From: Heterodera schachtii | Taxonomy: Eukaryota > Nematoda > Chromadorea > Rhabditida > Heteroderidae | Length of the DNA stretch: 64,000 bases | NCBI GenBank assembly: GCA_023374025.1 | Contig: SIJG01000033.1 | Coordinates: forward strand, 1,304,377-1,368,376 | Direction: 5' to 3' | Shown here: one piece after another, positions 42,070-52,900 of the stretch | Layout of the letters: each line of letters begins with the position of its first letter | Position numbering within the stretch: position 1 is the first letter of the stretch | Program-made: the position numbers and the translations under genes | The notes under the pieces: model-generated | What the model was told of the DNA's origin: nothing | The model's database searches: none | Seen by the model: the letters and a program-made list of their open reading frames with translations, nothing else

Positions 42070-42608
42070 CAGGGCTCGGATCGAAAATTTTTCAAAATAA
42101 GAACATCAAGGCCAAAAAATAAGATTTTAGGGTCAAAAATAAGGACATTTCGTAAAATTGCTTCAAATCAGTTATTTTTACAATTTATTCGATCAAAAAT
42201 GTATTAAATATTATATTTTCACCTCCCATTAATCGACTTTAACAATTTTGGTGAGAAATTAAGCAAATCGTAAATTTCAGTGCATTCGGAATCAAAAAAT
42301 CAGATTTTTAAACTCTTTTTTTGCGGCGCATTTTCCAAAAAACTTTTGGTGAATGGGCGAGGGGAGGGGGTCCGGCGGTGCCGATAGGCGCCGCCGGGAA
42401 AATTTTTTAAATTTTTATTCGATTTGTTAACAGATTTTGTCCAAAAATGACCAAATTTTGCCTCAAATCTTATATTTTCTTGATAAAATATTGAAATTCT
42501 GCCATAAAATTTCAAGCTTTTTGAATAATTTTAAGAAATAAGAACAAAATAAGAACAATAGCCCAAAATCAGAACATTTCTTAGAAATAAGAACAGATCC
42601 GAGCCCTG
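42070..42608. mobile_element. hAT-like MITE with ATAAGAACA words (E5)
   Basis: 539 bp with perfect ends CAGGGCTCGGATC and GATCCGAGCCCTG and a perfect 8-bp target duplication ATGTAGAG (42062-42069 and 42609-42616). Subterminal word ATAAGAACA/ATAAGGACA repeats on both sides. Carries the GC-rich hairpin module at 42372-42397. No transposase. Confidence 0.88.
42372..42397. repeat. GC-rich hairpin module, copy in E5
   Basis: Same CCGGCGGTGCC-GATA-GGCGCCGCCGG stem as in E3, preceded by AAAACTTTTGG and followed by GGAAAATTTTTTAAATTTT and a GTCCAAAAATGACC segment shared with E3 and E7. Confidence 0.8.
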
Positions 42609-42616
42609 ATGTAGAG

Positions 42617-43613
42617 TGCTAATAAAAATAGTTTATTTTGTAGTAATTCTAAAAGTAAAACATAAATTGGCAATGGAGAATATTATTAATAATAACGACA
42701 ATAATCAAAATGTTACGGTTTAACTGACCCTCCCAAAAAATTTTGATCATGCAAAATTCCGAAGAATAAAAAACGACTGAAAAATGACAGAAAATTTGTT
42801 AATGCTATTTTGTGCGTTAGAAAATTTTTCATATAACGATGGATATGGAAACACCTCATGATTTTAACATATTTAAGGCAAACAACACCTATCGTCTTGA
42901 AATAAATATTTAAAAGCAAATATATAATCTTTTACATGTTGGACTTAATGTAAAGAAATTTGGATTTGTTTTACAAAATTGGTAAAATTTTCACTAAATT
43001 TAGGAATGCAAACTTAAACAATGATAAATATAAATAGAAATATTTAATAATGGTATTAAATTTTTAAATATCTGATGCATCCAAATTTTTTGTATATATA
43101 CAAAATCTGGTTAAAAAAATTATATAAATATAAAAACTACACCTTTATATCCAGCTATTTTTAATGTTAAATAATATAATTTAAAACATTCATTTGAAAC
43201 ATCAAAAAGCCAAAATTCCTATAAAATTTGGCAAATTCTTGGTTATTTATTAAATTTGTTTAATTTTTAACGTTATTTATTTATAGCGAAATTAAAATTT
43301 CTTATTCATTTTATTCAGAATTGGAAGCCTTGCTGACGAGTCGCCAATCAGTACACGCGGGTTTCTGGTGGTCACAAAATCGCTTCCTTTTCCGATGAAT
43401 GTGCAGAGTTCCAACTTTGGCCCGCATTCCAAAATGGTTTTTACAAAATAGGTAATTAAAAATGAGTAGTGTATCCTTTTATTTCGCTTTTTGATAATCA
43501 CTATTTCTCCCTTATTTTTTAAATATATTATATTGAAATATTTTAAGATTATATTTTCTTTGATTGTCTCTCGCTTTATTTTTAGGATTCAATAAATTTA
43601 AATAACTTTTTTT
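42617..43613. other. AT-rich region with exon-like island
   Basis: Non-coding except for a GC-richer island at about 43310-43450. On the minus strand it reads like protein (ILECGPKLELCTFIGKGSDF, then RVLIGDSSARLPIL), but no acceptor AG lies close upstream and no family is recognised. It may be an exon remnant. It is left uncalled. Confidence 0.35.
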
Positions 43614-44030
43614 ATTTATACTAGAGCTGAGCGGGACCGGGATTTTTGCCAAAAACCGGGACCGGGATTTGCCGGGACCAGAAAAACCGGGACCGGGACC
43701 GCGAAAAAACCCGGGACCGGGACCAACCGGGACTTTTCCCAAGAAAATTTTTTTTGAAAAATTTTAAAAATTTTTGGTGAATTTTGTTACAAAAATTTCC
43801 TAAATTCAAAAAGGTACCCATAAAATTTTTTAATTTCGAAGAATTTTTCCATTATTCATTGGAAAATTTTTAAAATTTTCATTTCAGGGGGGGGGGGAAT
43901 TCTTGGAATTTTCTAAGTCCCAAAATTCTGGATTTTTCTAACAAATTAACAATCTCTTAAAATTTTTAAGTCGCTGTTTTTGTGGCAATGTTTTTCAAAA
44001 AACTTTTGGAACATTGGGCGGGGGCGGGGT

Positions 44031-44056
44031 CCGTCGGTGCCGATAGGCGCCGCCGG
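44031..44056. repeat. GC-rich hairpin module, copy in E7
   Basis: CCGTCGGTGCC-GATA-GGCGCCGCCGG; one substitution in the left stem compared with E3 and E5. Confidence 0.8.
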
Positions 44057-44232
44057 AAAAATTTTGAAATTTTGAGTGAAATATGATAACAGAATTTGCC
44101 AAAAAATGACCAAATATTAGGTTAATTTGTGGTTTTAGGCTGTTTAAAAAAGGTAAAAATATAATTTTTATGTAGAAATATTTTTTATTAATTAAATTTC
44201 AATTGATATTGGTAAAGAAAAAAGAAAAAATA

Positions 44233-44310
44233 ATCTGTTCCATCGGAGAATTGAACCCAAGGGACAAATAATGAAAGTCAAAAGGTTTAGCCACTTATCC
44301 ACTTATGCAT
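44233..44310 (-). repeat. tRNA-like (SINE head-like) segment in E7
   Basis: Minus strand carries A-box-like TGGATAAGTGGCTAAACC and B-box-like GGGTTCAATTC at tRNA spacing, then CGATGGAACA. Related to 31846-31925. The anticodon arm is degenerate, so it is not a working tRNA gene. Confidence 0.5.
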
Positions 44311-44548
44311 ATGCAGATATGCTTTAAAAGAAAGTAATAATTTATTTTTTTTCTCAAAATTTTTTCTTCTCCACCAATTTTCTTTTCTTTTCTCACCCAG
44401 ACCCCATTCTTACCAGTGCTTATTTAGTCCCGCCGGGACCGGGACTGGCAAAACCGGGACCGGGATTTCTTTTTTTCCAAAAACCGGGACCGGGACCTGA
44501 AAAAACCGGGATTTCCCGGTCCCGGTCCCGCTCAGCTCTAATTTATAC

Positions 44549-45351
44549 TCACGAGTCGGTTGATTCTACCATTGCAATAATACACGATGGTATTTATTAT
44601 TTTTAAAATTTTGCTATTATGCTCGGCTTGATTATTACATTTGTTTATAATATTTATTTACGTTTATTCTTGAATTTCTTTTATGCAAAATATAATAATT
44701 TTTTAGAATTTGCCATTTTAATAATGGTTTTTTTTTCTCTTTTGAGCTCTTCTAATTGTTGCTTTTCTTTAGTTTTTTAGTGTTTTAATTTAATTGTTTT
44801 AATAAATAATAATAATAATTTTAAAGTAATTATTAAAATATTTTTATTTTAAGTCCATAAATTGGTTGTTTTTATCATCTGTTTTTTGTTGTTTCTGTTT
44901 TCAAAATAATGATTTGATGGTTCAGCAACGGCTGTTCCTTCTTCCGACGAGATTACCGAAAACTTAAATTATTAATCATTGTTTAATTTTTCTAATCCTT
45001 TGCACATATCAACTGATAATTTGTTTGTTTTATTATTTTTATGTAAAAAAATGTTTTTTATTTTTTTAAAATAAAATCACCGTTTATCCTTATTTAAATT
45101 TTTGATTATTTAATAAAATATATGCTAGAAAAGTATTGCATCAAGCTTCTTTTTTGATATTTTTTATAGATATACCATTTTTTTAATATTTAATGGCGAG
45201 AAATTTAATTTTTAAGTCCACTGTGCGAATAATTCTGCAGGGGAGACGATGAAAATATTTTTTTTAATGAATACTGAGACGTTGTTGAAGATGTTTGAAT
45301 ATTATTTATTATAATTGGTGATTCAAGTGGCACACGCTTACTGTGCCTGCC
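44549..45351. other. AT-rich spacer, nothing recognised
   Basis: T-rich DNA without coding potential or clear repeats. Confidence 0.5.
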
Positions 45352-45469
45352 TACCGTATTTGCTCTAATTATCCCCCATGTGGGATTATTTTGCAACCTC
45401 CTCGTAGACTGGGGATAATTGGAGACTGGGGGATTAATGGAGGTTGGGGGATAATTAGAGCAAACGGTA
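45352..45469. mobile_element. Short hairpin MITE flanked by TA
   Basis: About 118 bp with TA at both outer edges. The left part CCGTATTTGCTCTAATTATCC and the right part GGATAATTAGAGCAAACGG are inverted, and the inside contains further GGGGGATAATT/AATTATCCCC words. A TA duplication and short length suggest a Tc1/mariner-type MITE. Confidence 0.65.
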
Positions 45470-45932
45470 TATTGTCTTTTATGTGAGCATGAGAAAGCTC
45501 TGAAAATATTAGAAATAAAAATAATAAGTAGCATTTCATTATGAAAAATGACTTTTAAAAGCAATGATTATTAAATTATTTAAATGTTAAGCAAATCTCT
45601 TGCTCATTCTATTAATTTCAGATTAATTAAAAATAATTTTTTTATAATTATGTGTCAGTGGATTTTTATGTGTTTTTATTGCTTTTATTTTCTATTGCTA
45701 ATTTTAACTTAACTTAATTATAGTTGAATTTTGGTGGCCTGTTTAAAAGTTAAATTTGTTGCCTTGACATTGAGAAATTTCTAAGTTTTTTATATTCGTG
45801 TCCTGCTAAATAAATAGAACATAATGCTTGCTTCGAAAGAATCACACTTATTACGACCAATTTGCCATATGATTTTGCCCTCGCTTTCTCAATTGATTCT
45901 TTTAAATATATTTGATTTTTTATCATAATTAT

Positions 45933-46414
45933 TAGAGTGCTCATTTTACAGCATATGCTGTTTCTTTGGGCGTGATAATAAGCATGAAAAACGCATTTCT
46001 AACTTGGTTTGAGGCTTCTTAGTACACTTTTTCATGCTGATTTTTGCTGATTTCTCGATTTTTTCATTTTTGTGCTGATTTGGCATTTTGGTGCTTTTTT
46101 GTGCTGTTTCGTCATTTTGAGGAACTTTTTAAAATATTTTCAGCAATTTACAAAAAATTTATTAACAAAAATGCAATAAAAACGAAAAATACACCCCTAA
46201 GAATCGATCCGAAAAATTTCAGAAAAATACATCCCTAAGAAATGAAAAATTTTATCAAAAATAATTCATCTCCAAAATTTATTTTATTTATTTTTTTGAC
46301 AAGATTTTGTTGTTCTTTTTTCCAATTTTTTGTGCTTTTTTCATGCTTATTTTGGAAAAATTTGGTGCTGTTTACAGTGCTTAAGATTTTTTGTGCTAAA
46401 AACTGAGCACTCTA
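45933..46414. mobile_element. hAT-like MITE with GTGCT/TGCTGATTT words (E6)
   Basis: 482 bp with ends TAGAGTGCTCA and TGAGCACTCTA. Words TGCTGATTT and TTTTGTGCT repeat on both sides. A clear 8-bp duplication was not found (flanks match at only about 5 of 8), so the borders are less secure. Shares TTGGTTTGAGGCTTCT with E1 and the TTCATCTCCAAAAT...TTGACAAGA module (46261-46308) with 30781, 41608 and 51319. Confidence 0.6.
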
Positions 46415-48578
46415 TTTATAATTAATTAACTAATCTATGTATGAATAAATAGTAAGAATATTTGTTAAAAAATTTGATATACTTATACATCAACGATTAT
46501 ATTTTTTATTAAAATGATTTCGAATATTTGGTAATGGTTAGTGATCATCCTTTTAATTGTAAATCAAGAATTATAGATTATTTAAAATATTGGATATAAA
46601 TTCTAATAGTTTTTTCCAAAATATCCATTTAAATAAATGTAGTTTTTATCTTGCTTTTTTAAAATATTACTTTACAAGGTTTTGGCTGTATTAATTAAAA
46701 ATTAATTGAATCCTTTTGTTTCTCTTAATTGTTAATCACTATCTTTCACTTATATTTTAATAATAATTTGAACAATTAGGAATGCAACTTCTTTCACTAT
46801 CTCTCGCTTTATTTAGTTTTTGAATCAATTTTTAAAGAAGTCTTTTTTTATTTAAACTCATGAGACGGGCAATTCTTTCGTTTAACGTTTATTTATTGAC
46901 ACTCATTTTCTTCATATGTATTTAATTTCTTTAATTTGTTGCATTTAATTGCAATTTTTAATTAGTGTTGCATATCCATTAACTATTTCGTTTTTAATCT
47001 TTCTAGGCTTTTTTTTTTGAATATAACTTGTACACCCCAATTTCAGTTACTAAATTTTATTAAAAAAACATTCGGCCGGTGAATTCTTTTCCAATTCTTT
47101 TGAATTAATAGTTTTTTAGGGATAATCCTCTGTACAGATCAACAACTTCAATCAATTTATTTGTTATTTCCGACTTTTCTGACGAAAATTTTTATTTTAT
47201 TTTTTAAACTAAATAAATTTATTCACTTTTTTTGAATAATAAAAGAATATAAAATAAATTTTTAACTAAAAAATGAAATATAAATTTGACGTCAACCTTA
47301 TATTTTTAGTCACATTAATATTTTCAAAATATTTGATATCTACAAAAAAATAAAACCAAAAGATTTAACATTAAACAGAAAAAAATGAAACAAAAGCTAT
47401 TTGAAAGTCAGAAAAAAATTTCCGGTTTTAATTAAATATTCTCAACTATATTTACAAAGAAAATAATAATTAAAAAAAAAAAATTATAAATAGCTTGGAA
47501 GCTTTTAATTCAATTAATACTTTTTTTTAAACTTTAGGTTGTTTTCAAAAAAAAAAATTACAAACAACTCAAGCACAAGCCATGAAAAGCCTGAAATTTT
47601 CCTGGGCCAGGATTTTCTTTTATTTAGACCAGAAAACCGAAGTACTGCCAATTCAATAGAAAAAGAACATAATTTAGTACACGTTTAACTCTACGTTTAA
47701 ACAACCGTAAGAATTGACTAAATAATAAGATTGCCGTTTCACTACATAAATTTATAAAATTTAATAAAAAATTCGGTGATCCCAAAATCCGACTCCAACC
47801 GAATGCAACCGTATTTTAAGGTCAGACAAAATTCACATTTTTTAGGTTTTCATTTTTTGAATTATTTTTATTATTATTGTTGTTTTATTTTTGAGACGCT
47901 TTGTAAATATTATTTCCATCATATTTTTGCTGCTTTTTACAGGCAAATAATCTAACTGTGATGTATATTTCGCATTTGCTTAATTATGTTTATTTTATAT
48001 GTCCTATTTTTTTTTTGATCTGTGGACAGTCAGAAGCCCGCGCGTAGGTCCAATTTCAAACGGTCTTAGTCTGTTTTGTTGGGTTTTTTCTTCATTTTCA
48101 TTTCTTAGATGAACCTATCTTTTTAAGGTTAAAATTTGCTATGTCACCTGAGACTTAAAATTATTTAATTTTTAACATTTTTATTTTCCCTCGAGCCCGT
48201 TGTTTGTGCGTTATTCTTCAAGCAACACAGAATTATGTTAAATCAAAAATGTAAAACTTTATACTTTTTAATTAATTTCATTTTCAAATAAGCATTTTTT
48301 CCAATTAATTATATTTGTTTCACTGGATCTATGAAAATGCTCAATTAGTAATTAAGAATATATTGGAATTTTTATTTTGCTAACATTGATTTTTAAATTC
48401 AAAATATTGCGCATGTGCAACCAAATATTTTCTCATTTTCATGAAAAACATTGAATTTCAATTTCATTTTCAAAATTATACTCTAATATTTCAGCAAACT
48501 TTACAATAATTAAGTGTTTGTTCTTCTTTTAATATTTTTAATTTATCTTTTTTTATTTAGACGGCTGTACTATTATAG
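46415..48578. other. AT-rich region, no gene seen
   Basis: About 2.2 kb without supported coding sequence. Small GC-richer patches (about 48015-48060, 48190-48220) have no recognisable homology. Confidence 0.45.
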
Positions 48579-48813
48579 TCTACCACCCACAAAAAAATTG
48601 AATAAAATTCAAATTTGGTATCATTCGAAAGCTTTTTGATGAGTTACTTTCAAAAACCCAAGAATAAAGTCAAACTGACGGCATCTCACCACCTGACAAG
48701 TGAGTCCCAGTGAAAATAGACATTTCAGTACCAAAAAATAGAGAATATTTAAATTTTCGCAAAAGCAGCAAATTAAGACGGAGCAAATAATGGGGCGCCC
48801 GAGCGCGGTAGGG

Positions 48814-48916
48814 GTCAACTGCGTCCTGCCAACTGCGTCCCGCCAACTGCGTCCCGCCAACTGCGTCCCAGGCCAACTGCGTCCCGGGCCAACTGCGTCC
48901 CGGGCCAACTGCGTCC
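48814..48916 (+). repeat. Tandem repeat, left arm of FB3
   Basis: About seven units of CAACTGCGTCC plus a variable GGGC/CGC linker, inverted relative to 49468-49589. Confidence 0.85.
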
Positions 48917-49467
48917 CAAAATAATTTTAATTTTTTTTTGAAATTCCATTGAATATTTTTAAATAATGAACATAATAATAACTAGGACTAGGGCTATGTA
49001 TTTTTTTTATAATTTTTCTACTCTTGCTATGAAGAAATGAGCTGAAAATAGCATTTATATGTTTTGATTTGATGAACGTTTAGTGCATTTGCATATTTTT
49101 TGCAGCCCTAGTAATAAAAAACATTGTAGAGACCGGAGATAGGTCGGTGGGATCCCGAATTTAGTCCCGCGGGATCCCGATCACGTCCATACTGTACTGT
49201 GTACTCCATAGAACAAAACCGAATTCCGTATTATTTAGGTGTTTGGTAATCCATCCCGCCTGCTATACACCCCCAGATTTTTGAAAATTCGGGAAAATTA
49301 AAAATCCTACAGAGGGTTACAAAATTTTTGAGGAAAAACAGAGCTTGGCCTGGGCTTGGAAACGAGGATAGGGCCAACATAAAGTCCAGCCTTTTTTTTC
49401 TTCAAAATTTCGCTATTTTTAAAACCTTATTCAATGGAATTTCAAAAAAAAATTAAAATATTATTTT

Positions 49468-49589
49468 GGGACGCAGTTGGCCCGGGACGCAGTTGGCCCG
49501 GGACGCAGTTGGCCTGGGACGCAGTTGGCCTGGGACGCAGTTGGCCTGGGACGCAGTTGGCGGGACGCAGTTGGCAGGACGCAGTTGAC
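49468..49589 (-). repeat. Tandem repeat, right arm of FB3
   Basis: About eight units of GGGACGCAGTTGGCC, the inverse of the units in the left arm. Copy number differs between arms. Confidence 0.85.
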
Positions 49590-49973
49590 CCCTACCGCGC
49601 TCGGGCGCCCCATTATTTGCTCCGTCTTAATTTGCTGCTTTTGCGAAAATTTAAATATTCTCTATTTTTTTGGTACTGAAATGTCTATTTTCACTGGGAC
49701 TCACTTGTCACGGTGGTGAGATGCCGTCGGTTTGACTTTATTCTTGGGTTTTTGAAAGTAGCTCATCAACAGCTTTCGAATGATACCAAATTTGTCCGGG
49801 TTTGACTATTTTAAAGGGTTAAAGTGCCCCATTTTGACAAATTTTTCGAATTTTGAACCGATTCAAAACCATTTTTTACCATTTCCTCACGTTGGAAGTA
49901 TTTTTCCTTGACATTACAGTGCACGAGAAAATGAAAGGCATCAATTTTATTCATTTTCTTTGTGGGTGGTAGA

Positions 49974-52900
49974 TTAAAATAACTCCATTAATATTAATCC
50001 ATTTTTTTGCTTATATCTTTTATGGAAAACTTTATTTATTTTGGCCACCAGCCGAACAAAACTAAAAAGCTTACGGTACAACTTGCCGTGGAATAATACC
50101 AAGTGATAAAACACAAAAAGTCTTTATTACTTCGGACGATAACAATTGGTATTATCTAGAAATTATCAATGACATTAATATTATCTAGAAATTATCAATG
50201 ACATTAATTGTTTTAAGTTAAATTTAATAAATAAAATTAGAAATAATAATTTGCCACCTAGCGAATTATTTCCTAATTTGTTTTAAAATATTTTAGATTT
50301 TTCTTAGTTACAACTCTTAATTATTTTTAACATATACACCACAATCGTTTTCATTTGAAAGATAAATTGAGTTATAATTTAATTTAATAGATGAAGCATT
50401 TTAAACACATTTCTTTAGGTTCTAAAAAATTCACTTTACCTTTGAATTTTATTGGTTTCGAAATTTTTGATATTTTTTCACGAAATGCTTTTCGCGCGTA
50501 GTCATGGAATTAAGGTTGAGCAAAAATTCCAAGTAATGGATGTTGAATTGGAAGAAGTGGGGCTTATATTAAATTGAACTTAAAAGAAATAATTTAAAAT
50601 ATATAAAATTTTTAAAAATTATAAAAATTTGACTTTGTGCAAAAAGATTTAATGTCTTTTAATTTTGCTTTTAATTTATGTTTGAGAATGATTTATTTAA
50701 AACTTGAAGATATAATTAATAAAAATAAGCAAAATAAACAGCTGTATATTTGCGTTTTTTCTTTTTTTTTTGGTTTTTAATCAAATAAATAAGAATTCCC
50801 TTACAACTTCGAACTTTTTATGTTTAATTAATTGAAGTATTTTTAATAAATAAAAAATTACATTTAAATCCTTCCACCATATTAATAATAGTCTTAGAAA
50901 AATAAATATTAAAAGATTGAATATATAATAGTTTGATTTTTTTAAGAAGATTTATCTTCACAATTCTTATGGTATTATCAAAACACTTGTTCATGGAGAG
51001 ATGCGTTATTTCGTGCTCGCACACAATCATATTATTACCAAAATTCATTTTATTTTTCATTATAAAAATATCTTTAATATTGCTAATTTCTATTTTTCAA
51101 TGCATGTTTATGCTTATTTTTTAGTTATTTTACTTTTTATATAAGTTTCGTTTTTGGGTTTTTTAATTTTTCGAAACTTTATGAAAATTTTTTGTAAATT
51201 TTCATTAATTTTACGTTACCAGATGAGAATAAATTGTTCATCAGTTTATTCAAATCCCAGAACAAAAATTTAAATAATTAGGCCAAATCAGTATTAAAGT
51301 AAATAATTTTTAAATCAAAAATTCTTGTCAAGAAATAAATAAATAAATTTTGGAGATGAATTTTTGAGAAATTTTTATTTATCAAAGGTGGATTTTTGAA
51401 ATATTTCGGTCAATTCTTGAGGATGTATATTTGAAAAAAATTTTTGTGTCGATTCTTAGGGTTTTATTTTAGTTTTATTGCATTTTTTAATAATTTTGGG
51501 CAAAACTTTAAAATAAGTCAGAATAGTTTTTTCAAAATTGTTTTAGGTTTTTAGGTGTTAAACATAAAAACCTAGAAATTAACTAATAACTCGAAAAATA
51601 CCTTGACGACAATCGAAAAAAACATTTTTTTCGTGTATTTCAGGATAATGGGAGCTCAAAAAACAGGCTAAGACCTAAAAATAGCATCATAACTGCTTAA
51701 AAGCAAACAAATTTAATGAAGTAAATTTGTTATGATATATAATTTAAATCGGACAACCTTTCAGAAATTCTTGTATCGACTTGAGAATGTTTTATATTAG
51801 TTTTAATAATTTTTTTAGTTATTTCGACCGAATATAAATGAATTAATCATAAAAACAAATATTTATTTTTTTAAATTTTCATTTTGATCGTATAAAAGTT
51901 GTTAAACTTATCCCATATTTTGACCAAAAAATATTTAATTTGAAAAATTGTTCAAAAAGTAAATAAACCTTTAATAGCCTTGGGAATGTTTATTGTCTAT
52001 TTATCATTAGGGCTGCGACTTTTGGTTCGAAAAATCTCGAATAGTTAACAAAAATAGTGAGTAAAAAATCTTAGGGGTCTTATTTTTCAAAATTTAAGTC
52101 GATTCTTAGGAATTTATTTTTCTGAAATAGAAATGCCATTTTTAGCTTCTTTCTTCAAACAATAGAGCAAAAAAATATATTTTTTTTTTCACTAAAAATC
52201 GAGGTACTATTATTTTTATATCGAATGGCACCACTTTTTGTTCAGCATCAGTTATACAAAAAATCGAAATTAGAATAAATTTAAAAAAAAGAAAAATACA
52301 TTTTTGAGTTTACTGATGATGATCAGTTAAAAGGGACCCAAAACAATTAACGAAAAGTTTGGAGTATAAAAGATATTGTCTTTTTTAAATTTAAATTCAC
52401 ATTAAATGGCATAGTTTATTTCTTTAATGTTTTATTCTGATTAATTAATTTTATTTTTATTTATTTTTGCCAATTCGCATTAATAATAATGTGCATTTTA
52501 TTGGCTTTTATCTCGCGATGTTCTGCCCGAAACCAATCCCATTCAGTTGAATATAATTTTAGCTGAAAGCACTTTTCATAACAAATATTTAAATTTTTAT
52601 ATTTTTTCATTTATTTCATTCCTTCACAAATTTTTCTTTTTCAATAATTCACAGGTATTATATTTGTTTCACTGGAACTTTTAAAATATGCGCAATTAAT
52701 ATTTCTAATCTCTTCGATTGTAATTGCAATACAACAAAAAATGGGACTTTTATTTATATTTGTATTTAGTCGAATAATATGAATTAATTAATAATTCTTA
52801 TTTTACATTTTAGATTAGTTTCTTTCCTCAATATTTCACCAAAGGTGCTGTTGCTCATTCGTTTAGGGCTCCTTATTCGGATTGCAACACATAAATATTC

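Larger units (their letters stand above)
43622..44540. mobile_element. hAT-like element with CCGGGACCGGGA words (E7)
   Basis: 919 bp with ends TAGAGCTGAGCGGGACCGGG and its inverse, and a perfect 8-bp target duplication ATTTATAC (43614-43621 and 44541-44548). Both subterminal regions consist of GGGACCGGGA words. Interior: GC-rich hairpin module (44031-44056) and tRNA-like segment (44233-44310), both shared with E3. No transposase ORF. Confidence 0.88.
48579..49973. mobile_element. Foldback element FB3 with GC-rich tandem repeats
   Basis: 1395 bp. Outer ends TCTACCACCCACAAA and its inverse. Inner arms contain GGTATCATTCGAAAGCT, CAAGAATAAAGTCAAAC and CAGTGAAAATAGACATTTCAG in inverted copies. 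Each arm carries a block TTTTCGCAAAAG...GACGGAGCAAATAATGGGGCG related to the start of the FB1/FB2 core, followed by tandem copies of a roughly 16-bp unit CAACTGCGTCCCGGGC. The right arm has about 150 extra bases near its outer end. A target duplication is not evident. ORFs across it are repeat translations. Confidence 0.75.

Noticed and set aside
48814..49589. Possible CRISPR-like direct repeats
   Set aside because: Units are contiguous without unique spacers, lie in inverted arms of a foldback element, and the genome is eukaryotic.
48621..49719. Repetitive ORFs with GRSW/GTQLA repeats
   Set aside because: They are translations of the 16-bp tandem repeat in the FB3 arms and appear in mirror image on both sides.
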